From assembly GCA_023333565.1 (NCBI GenBank), contig JAJKFH010000102.1, forward strand, positions 2,356,001-2,420,000: a DNA stretch of 64,000 bases, given 5' to 3'. Position numbers and translations under genes: made by a program. How positions within the stretch are numbered: the first letter of the stretch is position 1; each line of letters opens with the position of its first letter. Positions 43,201-54,739 of this stretch are shown piece by piece. The DNA is from Puffinus mauretanicus (taxonomy: Eukaryota; Chordata; Aves; Procellariiformes; Procellariidae). Below the pieces are notes generated by a model. It ran no database searches, was not told the DNA's origin, and saw only the letters and a program-made list of their open reading frames with translations.

Positions 43201-46200
43201 TACTGGGCCACCATTAATCTGCTTACTAAGCCTGTAACTTGCCCGGGTACCTTCATGTTGTCAAAATATGTCACCTAATATAAGCGGGGGGAAAATGATT
43301 GTGAATCAGAAATCCTTCCCCCCCCAGCAGAGCAAATCTGATATCCTGCCTGCCTTGCTGATAACTTCTTCAGACTTGTCTGCTGGGAAACAACTGATAA
43401 GAATCGCAGGTTCTGGCTTTTCCTTGGTGGGACAGAAATGTATTTATTTCCTCCATAGAATCAGCCGGCATATAAGCTTCTTTCAGAAATCCAGAGAGGC
43501 GGCGGATATTTTTATCGAGCAGAGTTTAAGGGAGCCAGTAATTGCAAGATTATCTAGTTGCGGGTGACAGCTTGCATTTAGGACAGGGCGAGCGTCTGTG
43601 CTGCCACGCTGTCCTCTGACAAGCTGATAGCCTTCATCCCGCCCGAAGCCTTGCCTCTGGCAACAGCTCTCCTCCCTCTGCCGGTGGCCACCTGAAGAAG
43701 AGTTTGTAATATATTTCTCAGGCTGGTAGGCAAAATCTGGATGGCAATTCGGAGGTGATTAACTTCATTCCTGAGTGGACAAACTGAAGCCATCGCAGCA
43801 AGCTACAGAGCCAGGTGCTTGCAGGCGGGTGGGCTTACCAGTCCAGCCAGGTCTGATGCTTATCTAGGGTCAGGGGCTAAGCAGGTTCAGATAGAAATAC
43901 CTTCAACCACGCTTCATCTTTCAGCCGAGTATATTGTTTCCCCTCAATAGCAGCTACTATTATCTTTAATAATGTTTTGTGTTTGATGTCTTGCCCCCCA
44001 TCCTCGTGCTGCGCTCTGCTCTGTTATATGGGAGATGTGGGTTTGATTTGTGCTCTTATTATCTTCTTCCAGGAGGCTTCTGCAGATGGAATTAAAAACC
44101 TCCCTCCTACAGACGTAAAATGTGATCTGGTCCAAACTCATAAACTAAGAATCCCGGGCAGGGACATCCCTTTTGAGTCCCTCCATCCTGCCCGTAAAAT
44201 GGAGCCCATTCCCCCAGCACCTGCCTGCTCGTTCGATCTCTTAAGGACCCTCTTCCAGCGGCTGCAGTTTCATTTCTTCTTCACTCTGTTAATTTCTTTG
44301 CCGGGAACGATTTTAGAAGCAAAACTGTACACAGAGAGACGCTCGTACCACGTTAAGGATGAGATTTTAAATGCTCAACAGTCAGGAAAATTCAGAGTTA
44401 AGGTTTCCACAGCAACTTCGGCTCTGCCCTCCCGCGCATTACAATAGGGGTTTTGGTGCCATTATCACAGGACACTGGGCAACCCCAGCTACTGTTCAGT
44501 AATCCATGTAACTAAACAGACCGAGCTGGACCATGGCCGGGACGGGCGGCGTTTCGGGCGGGCAGTGGGGAGCACGCAGCAGCGGGAGACACCGTAGCAT
44601 CACCCTAGAAACCAGGAATGCGGGAGCCAGGGGCATCTTGAAGGCGCTGATCCAGCTGCCGGAGCGGAGGGGGTGTGCTGCAGCTCAGCGGGGAGGGGAG
44701 AGGAGGTTTCGTGTGGGAAAAGCTGGGGAAAGCGGGCTTGTCCGCTCCCCTCCTGGCCTCAGCCCTGGCCGAAGGGCAGCTCCCCGCCAGCCCCGCACGC
44801 CGGCGGAGAGCACCTGCCTGAAGCCGAGAGCCGAGCGGGGCTGTTCCCACCAGCCCTGCAAGCACCGAGGGAAAAACCTCCCCGTGGATCAAAAGGCCGT
44901 GCAAGCCCGTTCTCGCCACCCCGCGCAGCTTCGTTTCAGATAAGGACGGGCGGTTAGTCGGGCTCCCACCGCTTTCTCCCCTTGTCCTGTGAGAACTCGG
45001 CTCCTCCAGCAACGAGCGCACACAGGGCTCCCCTCCCTGCCCTTAAATCTAGCTGTACAAACTTGTGGTTGTTTACTTAGCCTGTGCTCTTGGGCTAGAA
45101 ACAGCAATAAATCCCCACACCACCCTGCTCCTAAAAGCACATAAATCAAATCATGCTTTTTTTATAATCCCCTTCACTTTGAGACTGATTATTGATCCCT
45201 ATAACTGTTGAAGATTTATTGCGTAATAGTGATCCATCCTTGATAACTGGATAATCTCCTAAGGGTTCAGGGGCTTTTGCCATCAGTAGCTCATGCAGAT
45301 GAAGCAAAGCTTCATCAACACATTTTTTGCTTCTTTTCTGGAATGGGTCCTTGCTAGTGATCAGGTGCAGACTACAAATAGCCTTCCATGTCATGTCATA
45401 TATGCACTGAACAATGCTCTTGCAATGCATATGCCCAAAGGGGCACAGCTAAAACGACCAGCTAAGGATTATTTATTTTCAACTGTGGTTTTGCTTTCTC
45501 TTTTCCTGGTTTTTTTTTTTCCCCTAACTGTTTTTCTTTCTTGCGCTATATAATGCAGGAGTGAACGGTTTTGTTGCCTTGTTTTTAAAGGGATTCTTTT
45601 TCCTGCTTCTTTTTCTGTTCTCAATGGGTAATTATACCCCTCTCCTCACTGTAGTATCTGAATGTCTTCCAGTGGTGCATTAAATAGTGTGACTAACATC
45701 TGTCACATGTGGTTCATTCGCTTTCTCTCTCTCTCTCGTCCCCTCTTCTTCTCCCCAAGGGGAGACTTGTAGAGGGAGCGGAGTGCTTTGTTTCTGTAGT
45801 GGATTTTTATTCTTTTTTTTTTCTTGTAATGCACACACTGCCCTATTTTTCTGTGAGATAAGGCAGCCGGAGGACACAGAGGGGAAGGTGATGGCGGTCC
45901 GGGCAGCCGTTAGCGCCCAGGGGAGTTGTCCCCGCAGCCTCGGCCGTGGTGTCAGCTCCCTCACAGATGACTTCATCCTGGTGATAGAGAGCTCCGCTGG
46001 GCCGCCGGAGCTGCGCTGCCGGGCACGGCCTTAATCCTCGGGCTGCTGGCGGGGGGTGTGTGCGCAGTGGTATTTTACAAATATCTGGAATGTCAGTGCT
46101 GTTTCCCTAAATATCTAGGGGCATGCTCTTGCTTTAGAGACGGTAGCCATTATGTTGCATCTTGAGGAAAAAAAATGGCATTCTGCTATATCGTAATTGA

Positions 46201-49200
46201 TTGTGAAGTAAATAAGTGAGGATTTTATTTTTTTTTAAGTCTCAAAGAAAAATTCCCTTCCTTTCTCTGTCTCCTGACTCTCCTTTTGGAAGCTTACTAG
46301 TAACAGAATACTCCAGGGTCTTGGCCCATAAGACGTGTGTTTTGAATAGGAATGATTAAACCTTCTTTTGAGGGAAACAAACATAAAGACTTCCTTCCAA
46401 AACACACACACACATATGTATATGTATGCATATGTACCTAAAAATGCAAACAGCAAAAATGTAATGCAGATATCTCTCTCCTTCCTGATCAGGAATGCAG
46501 TAAGGTGAAAGAGGTGCAGCCTCACAGAAACATTTCCATTTGCTGATCCACCCTGTCTTGCATGAGAGCCCTTCCCTGCTGCCATATTCCCTCGATACTT
46601 CCTTGAAACCACCCAACTATCCATCCGTTCCTTCCTCTGACATCTGCTTTCTCTCAGCTTGTCAGTGCTCAAGGGCAAAGAGGAGTGCAGGAAAGAGGTA
46701 GCCTGGGATGCACATGTTCAAGAGACTGGGAGAGTTTCCAGAAACTGAGAAGCAGAACAGATTGGGGCCTATTCCTGGCTAGAGACCTATTTCCAGGCGG
46801 CCAAAAAACATTCCTAACCCCTAGACTAGTACCCAGGGATTAGATGAAAATAGGAGGGGAAGCGCCTCAATGTGGCTGTTGTTCATGTGTTTGCACATTA
46901 TGTGCAATGACTCCTCTGCGATTTTGTGGTGATGAGCACAGAAGGGCAAGAAATGAAGGACAACCTACTCAGATGAGTAAGTCTGAGCACGCAGGATGCG
47001 AGAGATCCAAGTTTGTACTTGGCTCTGGCATGCATTTGCTGAGGAAAATCACTTCATTGGTCTCTGCCTTGGTTTCCCCTCTGCCCTTGGGGAGACCCTT
47101 GTAGCGGGGTCTGTCTTGTGTCCCTACGCAGTGCCTGCCACTCTGAAGTCTTGCTCTGACTTGTGGCTACTAAACGTTGTCGGACAACTAATACAAAAGA
47201 AGAGGAATGTGATTACAATGCCTCTGAAAAGAAGTCGTGTTCCCAAACAGGACCATAGGGAACCAAACAATGCACAGCTCCACCCTCCTAGGTGTATAGG
47301 ATGCTGTGGCCCCTAGCCTCAGCCAGAAAGGGACGTCACGCTACAGAAATACAACCGAAAACAAATACAACGAAGGGTTGCTCCTGAGAGGGTTCTGAAA
47401 TACCCACAGCAATTGCTTGGGCTTTAAGGAAGTGAAGCTGTTTCAAAATCCAATCTCTTGCACATTATTTTTGGGTCTCCTGGTGGGGTTGAAGAGAGCT
47501 GGTGCCATGGTCTTTCCCTCATCATCACTCCCAGTAGAAATGGAAGGGAGCTAATGGGCAACCAGTTTTCCCTCTGGAAGACGTAGATAAGTGACTTCTC
47601 ACTGGATCTTATTTCTTCCATCACATGTCAGGGCAGTTGAGCCTCAGGGTATAAAAGGTCAAAAGCCCTGGGTCTGGAACTACCTTCTCCTTCCCTTCTG
47701 GAAGTGCTCAGACCTCTGCGGGAGGGGAGCGGTGGGTGCTCCTGAGAGTCAGCTCCCTCTGCCCTGCCCCTTGCTGTTGTTGGGGAGGGAAGGCAATACC
47801 ATGCCAAAGGTCTGGCAGCTCCTCAGCTTCCCAACCTGACCTCCTTCCCAGATCCGTAGGGCACAGAGCCCAGGCAGCTTCCATGTGGAGGGGATACCAG
47901 CTCCCTAAGTGTTGATAGGTCTCTATTTAAGAGCACACACCCTCACTGAAGAGCACTACAGTAAAAAACATGAAGTTTCACTTAGGAAATGCCGTAATTA
48001 GGGTCACACGCATTATCTTAATCCAGCCTTTTGCTCGTGTGTTGGCATGACGATACTGTCTTTAATTACATGACACCCCATACTATTTTTTTCTGCAGGA
48101 CCCCAGCCCCCCAGAGCACCGCGGACGGCAGTGCCCTCTGAATGGATCGCTACTCGATATTTTCCTTTATCCTCATCACTCAGTGTCTGACTTCATGCAT
48201 TATTTAGCGTGCTCTCTCCAGCCCCCCCCACGCCACGCAGAACTACACGCTTCCTCCTGGCCTTTTCGGCAGGGCTTTGTCCCGGGATCAATGGCCCCTG
48301 GATGGGGAGATGGGGCTCCCTTTTCCTGCCACCACTGGCTGGAGGGGGAGCCAGGCTATTCCCACCCACCTGTAAGTGATTAAATGGTAGGTGAGCAGCC
48401 AACTCACACCTGGTCCTGATAAAAGGCTGCCAGCAGTTAAGGTAGGAGCTGCCTGCAGGGAGGGGAGCTCCTGCGAGAGAGTGAGTGATGCCTTGGGGAA
48501 CCGCCTGAGGTGTGAGCTCCTGGGCAGTTACAGGAGGCCTCGCCTGTTAGCAGGAGGGTGTCGAGAGGGGAGCGCTACCAGGCAGAGGACCTGTGTGTAG
48601 GGTTCGTTGGCTCAGCCAGTGCCCAGGCTGAGACGTAACCCCTTGTCTGAGCAGGGCAAGTCACAGTTCCTGGTGCCTGAGGGTCCTGTTGGGAATGAGT
48701 GCCTCATGCTTCAGCATGGTGGGTACTAGTGGGGTTTCAAAGAGAGCCCTCAGAAAACAAGGATGGTGTTTGGAGGGAGAGGCTGGGTTGGGTTTTCTTT
48801 TGGGTTGCTTTGGATTTTTTTGGTAGTGCAGTAACTAACACAAGTAGTTTGTCCAACTTTGCCCTTGCTCTGAATCAAGATGATGACTTTACAAATGGCT
48901 TCTCTGCTGTTGGGGAGAGCCTGTTCCTCAGCTACCTGATTTCCTCATCCTGTTCCTGGGTACCTCAATAGGTGAGACAAGGTCTTTTACCATGCAGCCC
49001 TGTCCCATGCTGGGAACACATCCAACCTAGGTGCTGAGGAGAGGTGGGAGCAGGTCACGTATATCTACTTAAACCACTGTCTTCAACATGTCTGTGCAAA
49101 GGACCAGAGTGAGGGTGCACAGAAAACTGCAATTTTGATGGTCTCTAACTCTGGTGTACTTAATGCTGCAAGCTTCAAGTTCTTATATTGCTATTTGCTT

Positions 49201-52200
49201 GTTCTGTGTATGCAGCCCTAAAGAGATTTGCCCACTTTCAGAGAAGCAAGCAAATGGGAACGTTGGACCAGAATGATCCTGTCAGCTACACCACGCTCTC
49301 ATGAAGTACCGGCAGGCTTGCAACTCCCCTTCACTCACCCACTATCGAACTCGGTCACGTTGTGCAGCTGTTTCCGGTAAGTCTCCAGCAAAACCCACTG
49401 GGAGCACTGGGCTGGCACTGGGTGAGGAGGGTGAGGCTTGGAAAAGCGAAACCGAACGGTGCCCGTGTGGGTGAAGCAGATGTAGCAGTCGGGGAGGTAG
49501 GTGGCATTGTACACCAGCCAGTCCACGCTCAGGATGGCGTAGTCATGCAGGTGTAAGACAGCACCTGGTGAGAAGAAAAGTATATCCTAATGAGACAGGG
49601 CAGCTGAAAAGAAGGAACGGAGTTTTAATGTGATAATAGTTTGAGTTTGCCCATCCAAGGGCATCTGGAAATGCTTCTAGATGGCTGTGAGTGACCTCTC
49701 CCAGCAGAGAGACGGAGCGGCTGCTCTGCCTCCCCCATGCTGGGGGATGTGGCCCCCTCCACATCAAACGCGGGGCAGGCAGAGCGTGACAGCTCCCTGG
49801 GAGCGGAGGGAGGGGGAAATCAATAGGGAGCTCTGCTTCTCCACTGGGATGGAAAATGCTCCGAGTTATTAAAGGTCTTTCAGACAGACTTTGCTGTGAG
49901 CTGGCTCAGGCCCCACTGATTTAAAGAGGAACTCGCACAGTAGGCAGCAGTTTACAAGGCATACTAGCTGACTAGCAGACCTGAAGCAAGCCTCTGTATC
50001 TAAGCTGTTTGAATCCCAGCCTCAATTTTTGCATCTAGTCTGTGGCTCTTCTTTCATCTCTTTGAAACTCTAGCGTACACCAAAATCCCAGACCATGACA
50101 CACCGGGGAATTGCACTCAGATGCAGAAGTACCATCTATTTCTATGCCTTATCAAAAGCATGCTCGCTTACGTCGTACATCTGTTGCTGGCCAGCACGAA
50201 GGGCCTTTGGGATGCTCTGTTATTGTGCAGAATGTTGGCAACTGCCAGTCTTCCTGGCATAGGAAGTGTCTTCTGCATGCTCTGCCCATCCTTTCGTTTT
50301 GCTAAAATCTCTCTTTTGGCAGAGACTTCCTACATTATTGGTGCTTGAACTAAACTTCACTTTTGTTAAGGGAAGATACCGTGAGAGCTAAAGTCTTACA
50401 GATATGTATTTTATTAGCCGAGGGGAGACCTCATAGTCAAAATCGCTTTGACGCTCTTAGGGGTAAAGGTGAACATGAGTAGGAGGAACAAAACAAAAGA
50501 CTCGTATGCATGTGACATTAGACAAACTTCAAGACTATCATCTGTAGTGGTCTAATCTAATATAGACTATAATGTCTATAATCTCTCATTACAGAGGGTC
50601 TGACTGTTAAGATGCTGAGCAACTGTGGTTACTGCTCTTACCAGAGCTAGCGTGACAGAACGGGCATGCCACAGCTGTCTAGATCTGACCCTCCTCTCAT
50701 AGGCCATGCCACCTTCTTTCCTACATGAGCAGTAACGGAAATTACAATAGTGCTTGAAACAACAGTAATTTCCCAGGGGCTCTGATCAAGACTGAAGCCT
50801 CTAAGACTAGGTCCTACTCAGGCAGTCACAAGGATGTGATCTTGGCCCTAAAAGCTTACAGCTCTTGCAAAGGTTCTGAGAACCCATTTTAGCATCTCCT
50901 GGATTGAAAAGTCAATTTTTTTGTTTTGATTGCTCCTTAATATTAAAGAGGGGGGTACTTTTAAATTCCTTACTATTCAATTCAGCAATGAAAGGGTAAT
51001 GGCAACTCTTACATTCCAATCATTTATGGTAACAGATTAGGATGCTGCAAGCCAGGGATCCTCATCCCACACCAGAGGCTGGGAGGCAGAAGCTGGGAAG
51101 TGAGGAAGATGGCTCTTATCCATGGCCAGTGTCACAGCCTTGTAAGTAAAAAATTTTTCTGTGGAGAAGCTGACTCCCAAATCTTCCAAAGCAGGCCACC
51201 AACCTGTTTCCAGGGAGCCACGTGGGCAAGGCCATGGGACTCTGCATCTAAAGAGGGACTGCCTGGAAGGGTGGACATAGTGTTCAGAGTCACAGGGGTA
51301 TTGGCAATGTCTGCTGCAACTGTCTCGTATCTTTAGTTGAAGACAACACCTTGCTCAAATGCTTCCTAATTGAACCAGAGAGATGAAGGGGGAGAAACTA
51401 GTCAGTTAAGAGTCAAGGCCTTCCTCCTGTGATCATCTCAATCTCCTGCTTCTCTGCTGAAATGTCAGCAGCTCAGGCACATGGAGACACCAGGCTTCCT
51501 GCTACACAGCCTAGGTGGCTTGGATTTCCACTTGGCTAAAAATATCCTCTCCTCCTTTCCATCATAGCCCAGAGTACTGAGCTTTCAAATGCTGCTGTGT
51601 CCCAGCTGCTCGTCAGAGGGTGCACAGGGTGACGTGGTGAAGGTATGGGACAATCTCATGCTACCATCTAACCTATAATGTTCCAAATGCCTTAAAAACT
51701 GTCTGTGCTGCAGAGTGCAGAAGCCCCTTTTGGTGTAGGGCATGGCAGCCCATTAGCACCTAGCTTGCTGCACAACAGGGGAGAAATGACATCTCTAAAC
51801 TAAAGACAAGATGAGAAATGCCTGCCCTTATAAGCAGAGATCTCCTATAAGTGCACAGAACAGAACCTGATTAAGAAAGACTAAGTGAGAGAATACAATA
51901 GTTTCTATATCATATTCTGCAGGTCACATCAACACAGGCTTTGACTTCCATTCAACAAGTAAAAAAACTTGCAGTGTTGGAGGTAGCACCTTGTCCTCTC
52001 GTGCCCGCGGACTTTCCAGTAGATTTTCAGGCCTGCTACAGAACCACCTGCCCAAAAAATTTATTGGGGGATACAGCACTTCTGGCTAAGAAGTGGACAA
52101 CTTCTTAGGACAACTTCAACATGCAAGGCTGGTAGCATATTTGTGGTACGTGTGGAAAAAGGAAAGGCCCTGGCTGGAACATGCCGAACAAATGAGTGTC

Positions 52201-52837
52201 TGTGATGTCTTGTCTTCGCTTCCTCTGCCTTTTCTCTATGCTTGAAAGGCTGAAGGATCCATATTGTAAGTTATAGCAAATGCTACAATTGCTGGAAATG
52301 TGTATTCATCCAATCCAACCCCCTCTTCCTCTCTCCCCCTGCCCCGTCCCCAAGCTCGGAGGCAGGGCTCTTCCTGGAACCCAGCGAGCATGATTTACCG
52401 CTCTCAGAAGCTCGCCTGCAACCAAGGTCTGCCACATCTCCTCATGCTTTGTCCCAGCTCTGGCACAGAAAGCAAAAGGCGAGAGGAGGATGACTAAGAT
52501 GAGCAACCCTTAGGCCAAGCCTACCTTTTGGCATGCGCTTTAAGATGCTGAAGACCATGCTCTGATCAATGAGGCCTTTCGCCCGAAAGAAGTGCATGCT
52601 TGGAGGAAACTGTCCTGTAGTCATGGCTGTTGCAATCTCCTCCTTCTTGAGGTTTACGAGCTTTGTACTGAGCTGCTGTTCCTGTCTACTGAGCACCAAA
52701 TTGCCACCTGTCTGATGGACTTTCTCCTCCTGCATTAGGAAGTCCCGGTCCTTCCAGAGTGGGGTGGGAAGGCAGAGGGAAGCCACATTCAGGAGAAGGT
52801 ATGCCAGCCTTACGCCTTGCCCAGATGGAGGCTTCAT
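34189..52837 (-). CDS. ADA2: Adenosine deaminase 2 (formerly CECR1), secreted
   Basis: ADA2 is a secreted, dimeric adenosine deaminase of the ADGF family, made by myeloid cells, that converts extracellular adenosine to inosine. Nine minus-strand coding exons join in frame: 52837-52525, 49564-49339, 42468-42258, 39123-38996, 37875-37785, 37484-37376, 36417-36260, 35421-35219, 34297-34189. The product is 515 residues (human 511). A signal peptide is visible ([18 protein letters not shown], about residues 12-29). Zinc and catalytic residues are present: HLHD (His109, His111), HAGE (His355, Glu358), GHG (His383) and PDDP (Asp440, Asp441). The receptor-binding-type insert keeps two cysteine sites (PDCYICF and QCSQW). 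N-glycosylation sequons include NATY, NVTE, NLTL and NTSR. The frame is intact, so an active enzyme is expected. A non-coding first exon probably lies near 54.5-54.7 kb. Confidence 0.96.
35219..35421 (-). CDS. ADA2: ADA2 coding exon 8 (DD motif)
   Basis: The acceptor ccaccgag precedes 35421 and the donor gtaagt follows 35219. The frame reads [18 protein letters not shown] and [20 protein letters not shown]. The Asp pair at 440-441 includes the zinc ligand. Confidence 0.95.
36260..36417 (-). CDS. ADA2: ADA2 coding exon 7 (RIGHG motif)
   Basis: The acceptor tgctcag precedes 36417 and the donor gtatgt follows 36260. The frame reads [19 protein letters not shown] and [12 protein letters not shown]. 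His383 is the conserved active-site histidine. Confidence 0.95.
36547..36570. promoter_or_regulatory. Two tandem STAT (GAS) motifs in an ADA2 intron
   Basis: ttcagtgaa occurs twice, at 36547-36555 and 36562-36570. Both fit TTCNNNGAA, the GAS consensus for STAT dimers, and they are offset by 15 bases. They lie in the intron between ADA2 coding exons 6 and 7. Confidence 0.35.
37263..37279. repeat. (AC)n microsatellite
   Basis: A short run of AC dinucleotides follows a tatacacgtgtata-type palindrome, in an ADA2 intron. Confidence 0.85.
37376..37484 (-). CDS. ADA2: ADA2 coding exon 6 (HAGE motif)
   Basis: The acceptor tcccccag precedes 37484 and the donor gtaagc follows 37376. The frame reads [17 protein letters not shown] and [12 protein letters not shown], giving catalytic His355 and Glu358. 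Confidence 0.95.
37785..37875 (-). CDS. ADA2: ADA2 coding exon 5
   Basis: The acceptor ctctttag precedes 37875 and the donor gtaacc follows 37785. The frame reads [20 protein letters not shown] and [10 protein letters not shown], as in the family. Confidence 0.93.
38996..39123 (-). CDS. ADA2: ADA2 coding exon 4
   Basis: The acceptor atcctgcag precedes 39123 and the donor gtagag follows 38996. The frame reads [18 protein letters not shown] and [18 protein letters not shown]. Confidence 0.94.
42258..42468 (-). CDS. ADA2: ADA2 coding exon 3
   Basis: The acceptor ttctacag precedes 42468 and the donor gtacgt follows 42258. The frame reads [28 protein letters not shown] and [17 protein letters not shown]. 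It ends in phase 0. Confidence 0.95.
44530..44950. other. CpG-rich block inside an ADA2 intron
   Basis: GC and CpG content rise sharply compared with the surrounding intron. A 136-codon open frame on + begins at ATG 44533 in a good context (accATGg). It shows no recognisable domain and its basic, low-complexity composition follows from the base composition, so coding is doubtful. It could be an alternative or antisense promoter. Confidence 0.35.
46402..46414. repeat. Short (AC)n tract
   Basis: AC dinucleotides run into an alternating tatgtatatg segment. A simple repeat. Confidence 0.8.
49339..49564 (-). CDS. ADA2: ADA2 coding exon 2 (HLHD motif, receptor-binding-type domain)
   Basis: The acceptor ctcaccag precedes 49564 and the donor gtgagt follows 49339. 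It reads [20 protein letters not shown], with the first two zinc-binding histidines, then the Cys-containing insert, ending NVTEFDS. Confidence 0.95.
49565..52524 (-). other. ADA2 intron between coding exons 1 and 2
   Basis: About 3 kb of intronic DNA was scanned on both strands. No repeat family, extra exon or RNA gene was recognised. Confidence 0.55.
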
Positions 52838-52850
52838 CTTAGCGCTGCAC
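52525..52850 (-). CDS. ADA2: ADA2 first coding exon (5' UTR end, signal peptide, N-terminus)
   Basis: The acceptor cgctcag ends just above 52850; 13 untranslated bases precede ATG 52837-52835. The frame includes [17 protein letters not shown] and [16 protein letters not shown] and ends MPKG with a split Gly codon at donor gtaggc. The open frame continues upstream of the acceptor by chance. Confidence 0.93.
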
Positions 52851-54496
52851 CTGAGCGGGGAATAAAAGAAAATTGGAGCACTAGCACAGGTCAGAAGGTG
52901 ACATCTTAGCAATAACCCATTGTGACATTCAACTGCTGGCCCATCCTGCAGAAGTAGTGAGTTAATTAAATGTTCAGTACTGGGGGAGCATCTGGTACCT
53001 GTGTCCCCTGTATTTAGGACCGCGCATTCATGCACTCCCCACGATGCTGTCTGCACACAGCAAGACTGTGGGCAGGGTGGAGAGGAGATGCTGCTCCCTG
53101 GATCAGGCCGGCAGCACATCACACAGACCTGCAATCTGGCAAAGGTCTTGCCCTGGAATGGGGGTGTAGTGAGGTCAGGACTCCAGCTTGCAAGCTGGGA
53201 TGGAGCTCCCTCAGAATAAAGGGTGCTGGTGACAAGGCGCTGGCCATGCTGCCAGCATCCCAGGGAGGGAAGCAGGGGGCCATAGCACTTGAGGTGCTTT
53301 TGGTTTTCGCTTGGGCTAATCAGATCCTGATTCCCTACAGTCAACACCTTGTTGCACGCTGTGCTGGTTTTGGCTGGGATAGAGTTAATTTCTTCACAGT
53401 AGCTGGTAAGGGGCTATGGTTTGGGTTTGTGCTGGAAACAGTGTTGATAACAGAGAGATGTTTTAGTTACTGCTGAGCAGGGCTTACACAGAGCCAAGGC
53501 CTTTTTTGCTTCTCACCCCACCCCACCAGCAAGGAGGCTTGGGGTGCACAAGAGGTTGGGAGGAGACACAGCCGGGACTGCTGACCCCAACTGACCAAAG
53601 GGATATTCCATACCATATGACATCATGCTCAGCATATAAAGCTGGGGGAAGAAGAAGGAAGGGGGGCATGTTTGGAGTGATGGCATTTGTCTTCACTGTT
53701 ATGCGTGATGGAGCCCTGCTTTCCTGGAGATGGCTGCCTGCCGATGGGAATTAGTGAATGAATTCCTTGTTTGCTTTGCTTGCACACATGGCTTTTGCTT
53801 TACATATTAAACTGTCTTTATCTCAACCCATGAGTTTTCTCACTTTTACTCTTCTGATTCTCTCCCCCATCACAGTCGGGGGGAGTGAGTGAGAGGCTCT
53901 GTGGTGCTTAGTTGCCAGCTGGGGCTAAACGACAGCACACCCCTATAGTATATTCCCGCTACAGAGGGGTTAATTTATGGGCAGAAAACCCCTGGCTTCC
54001 CCTGCAGTGACAGAGGTGTGTCCCTTCCTTGCAATCCCAAAAGAAAGAGGATGGATGGGGACCACGGGAGTAGGAAGAGGTCACAGGAGACAGGCACATG
54101 TGAACTCGGAGAACTCTGCCTTTCCCAAAAAAAGCACAGCTGTAATATAATCCTTCAACACCAGGCTTTAGTGACCCTCCACACCAATCCCTCCAGACCA
54201 AAGCAGGCTGGAGAAAGGCTCAACATTTTGAAATGGTCCCCTGTGAATTACATAGTAAGTCCCTGCTTGCACATTTTCTGCTTCCAGCCTCTCTTCCACC
54301 CGTGGTGCCTCCAGCCCCTCAGCCTCTGCCCCATCAGTGGGTCCCAGGAGATGAAGATGGGCTGGGGGAGCAATCCACTGGGAGCAGAGGCTGGGGGGGA
54401 GGTAGATGCAGCCCCATGTCAGGCCTGGCTCTGAACTTAGCGAAGGAAACATCCTAGAAGGCACTATCTTATCCCTGGTGAGACTGACTCACTTAC
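52851..54496 (-). other. Inferred ADA2 intron 1 (contains the solo LTR)
   Basis: This runs between the acceptor of the first coding exon and the candidate donor GTAAGT of a non-coding exon. Besides the LTR nothing else was recognised. The status as an intron depends on the exon 1 inference. Confidence 0.4.
53360..53934 (+). mobile_element. Solo long terminal repeat of an endogenous retrovirus
   Basis: A 575-bp block begins tgtgctggttttggctggga and ends ggggctaaacgaca, so it has TG..CA termini. It is flanked by a likely 6-bp target duplication, gcacgc (53354-53359) and gcacac (53935-53940), with one mismatch; six bases suits ERVK-like integration. Inside are a TATA box (tataaa, 53635-53640) and a poly(A) signal (attaaa, 53806-53811) in the same direction, in the order expected of an LTR. 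No internal viral genes follow, so this is a solo LTR left by recombination. I recognise the sequence type from neoavian genomes. It lies in the inferred first intron of ADA2, opposite to the gene. Confidence 0.9.
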
Positions 54497-54700
54497 TGTT
54501 AACTTTCCTCCTCCTTGCATCCAGAGCTCATCCAGCTGCCGCCCGAGAGAGCAGGGAACAGTTATCTCTCTTGCAAGCCGGCACTGTCCCGGCAAAGATA
54601 AAGAGGCAGGATCCGTCCCGGCGGTGCAGAGCGGGGCACCCGCCGGCGCAGACAGTTCCTCTTCCTGTGCTGTCGTTCCGGCTTGCTCAGCTTTTATTTA
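54497..54700 (-). promoter_or_regulatory. ADA2: Candidate ADA2 non-coding exon 1 and myeloid-type promoter
   Basis: On the minus strand a perfect donor GTAAGT begins at 54496. Upstream lie three ETS cores: minus-strand GGAA at 54656-54659, 54662-54665 and 54676-54679. The first two together form aggaagaggaact, a PU.1-like composite. GATA-type motifs are near 54562 and 54596, and a TATA-like aataaaag is at about 54691-54698. ADA2 is a monocyte/macrophage gene, so PU.1 control would make sense. All of this is inference from motifs and position. Confidence 0.4.
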
Positions 54701-54739
54701 TTCCAGTCACTACCACTTCATGAATATATAAAGAGGAGG

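Larger units (their letters stand above)
42469..49338 (-). other. ADA2 intron between coding exons 2 and 3
   Basis: This 6.9-kb intron is the largest in the gene. It contains a GC/CpG-rich block at about 44530-44950, an (AC)n tract at 46402-46414, and a TATA-containing segment at about 48380-48600 that may be an old repeat. No coding exon was recognised. Confidence 0.55.

Noticed and set aside
43840..43890. Phrase ggggctaagcaggttc also resembling 5S rRNA
   Set aside because: Same reason: only a short match without the rest of the gene.
52838..53347. Upstream extension of the ADA2 first coding exon frame
   Set aside because: A good splice acceptor at 52851 separates it from the start codon, and the extension has no similarity to ADA2.
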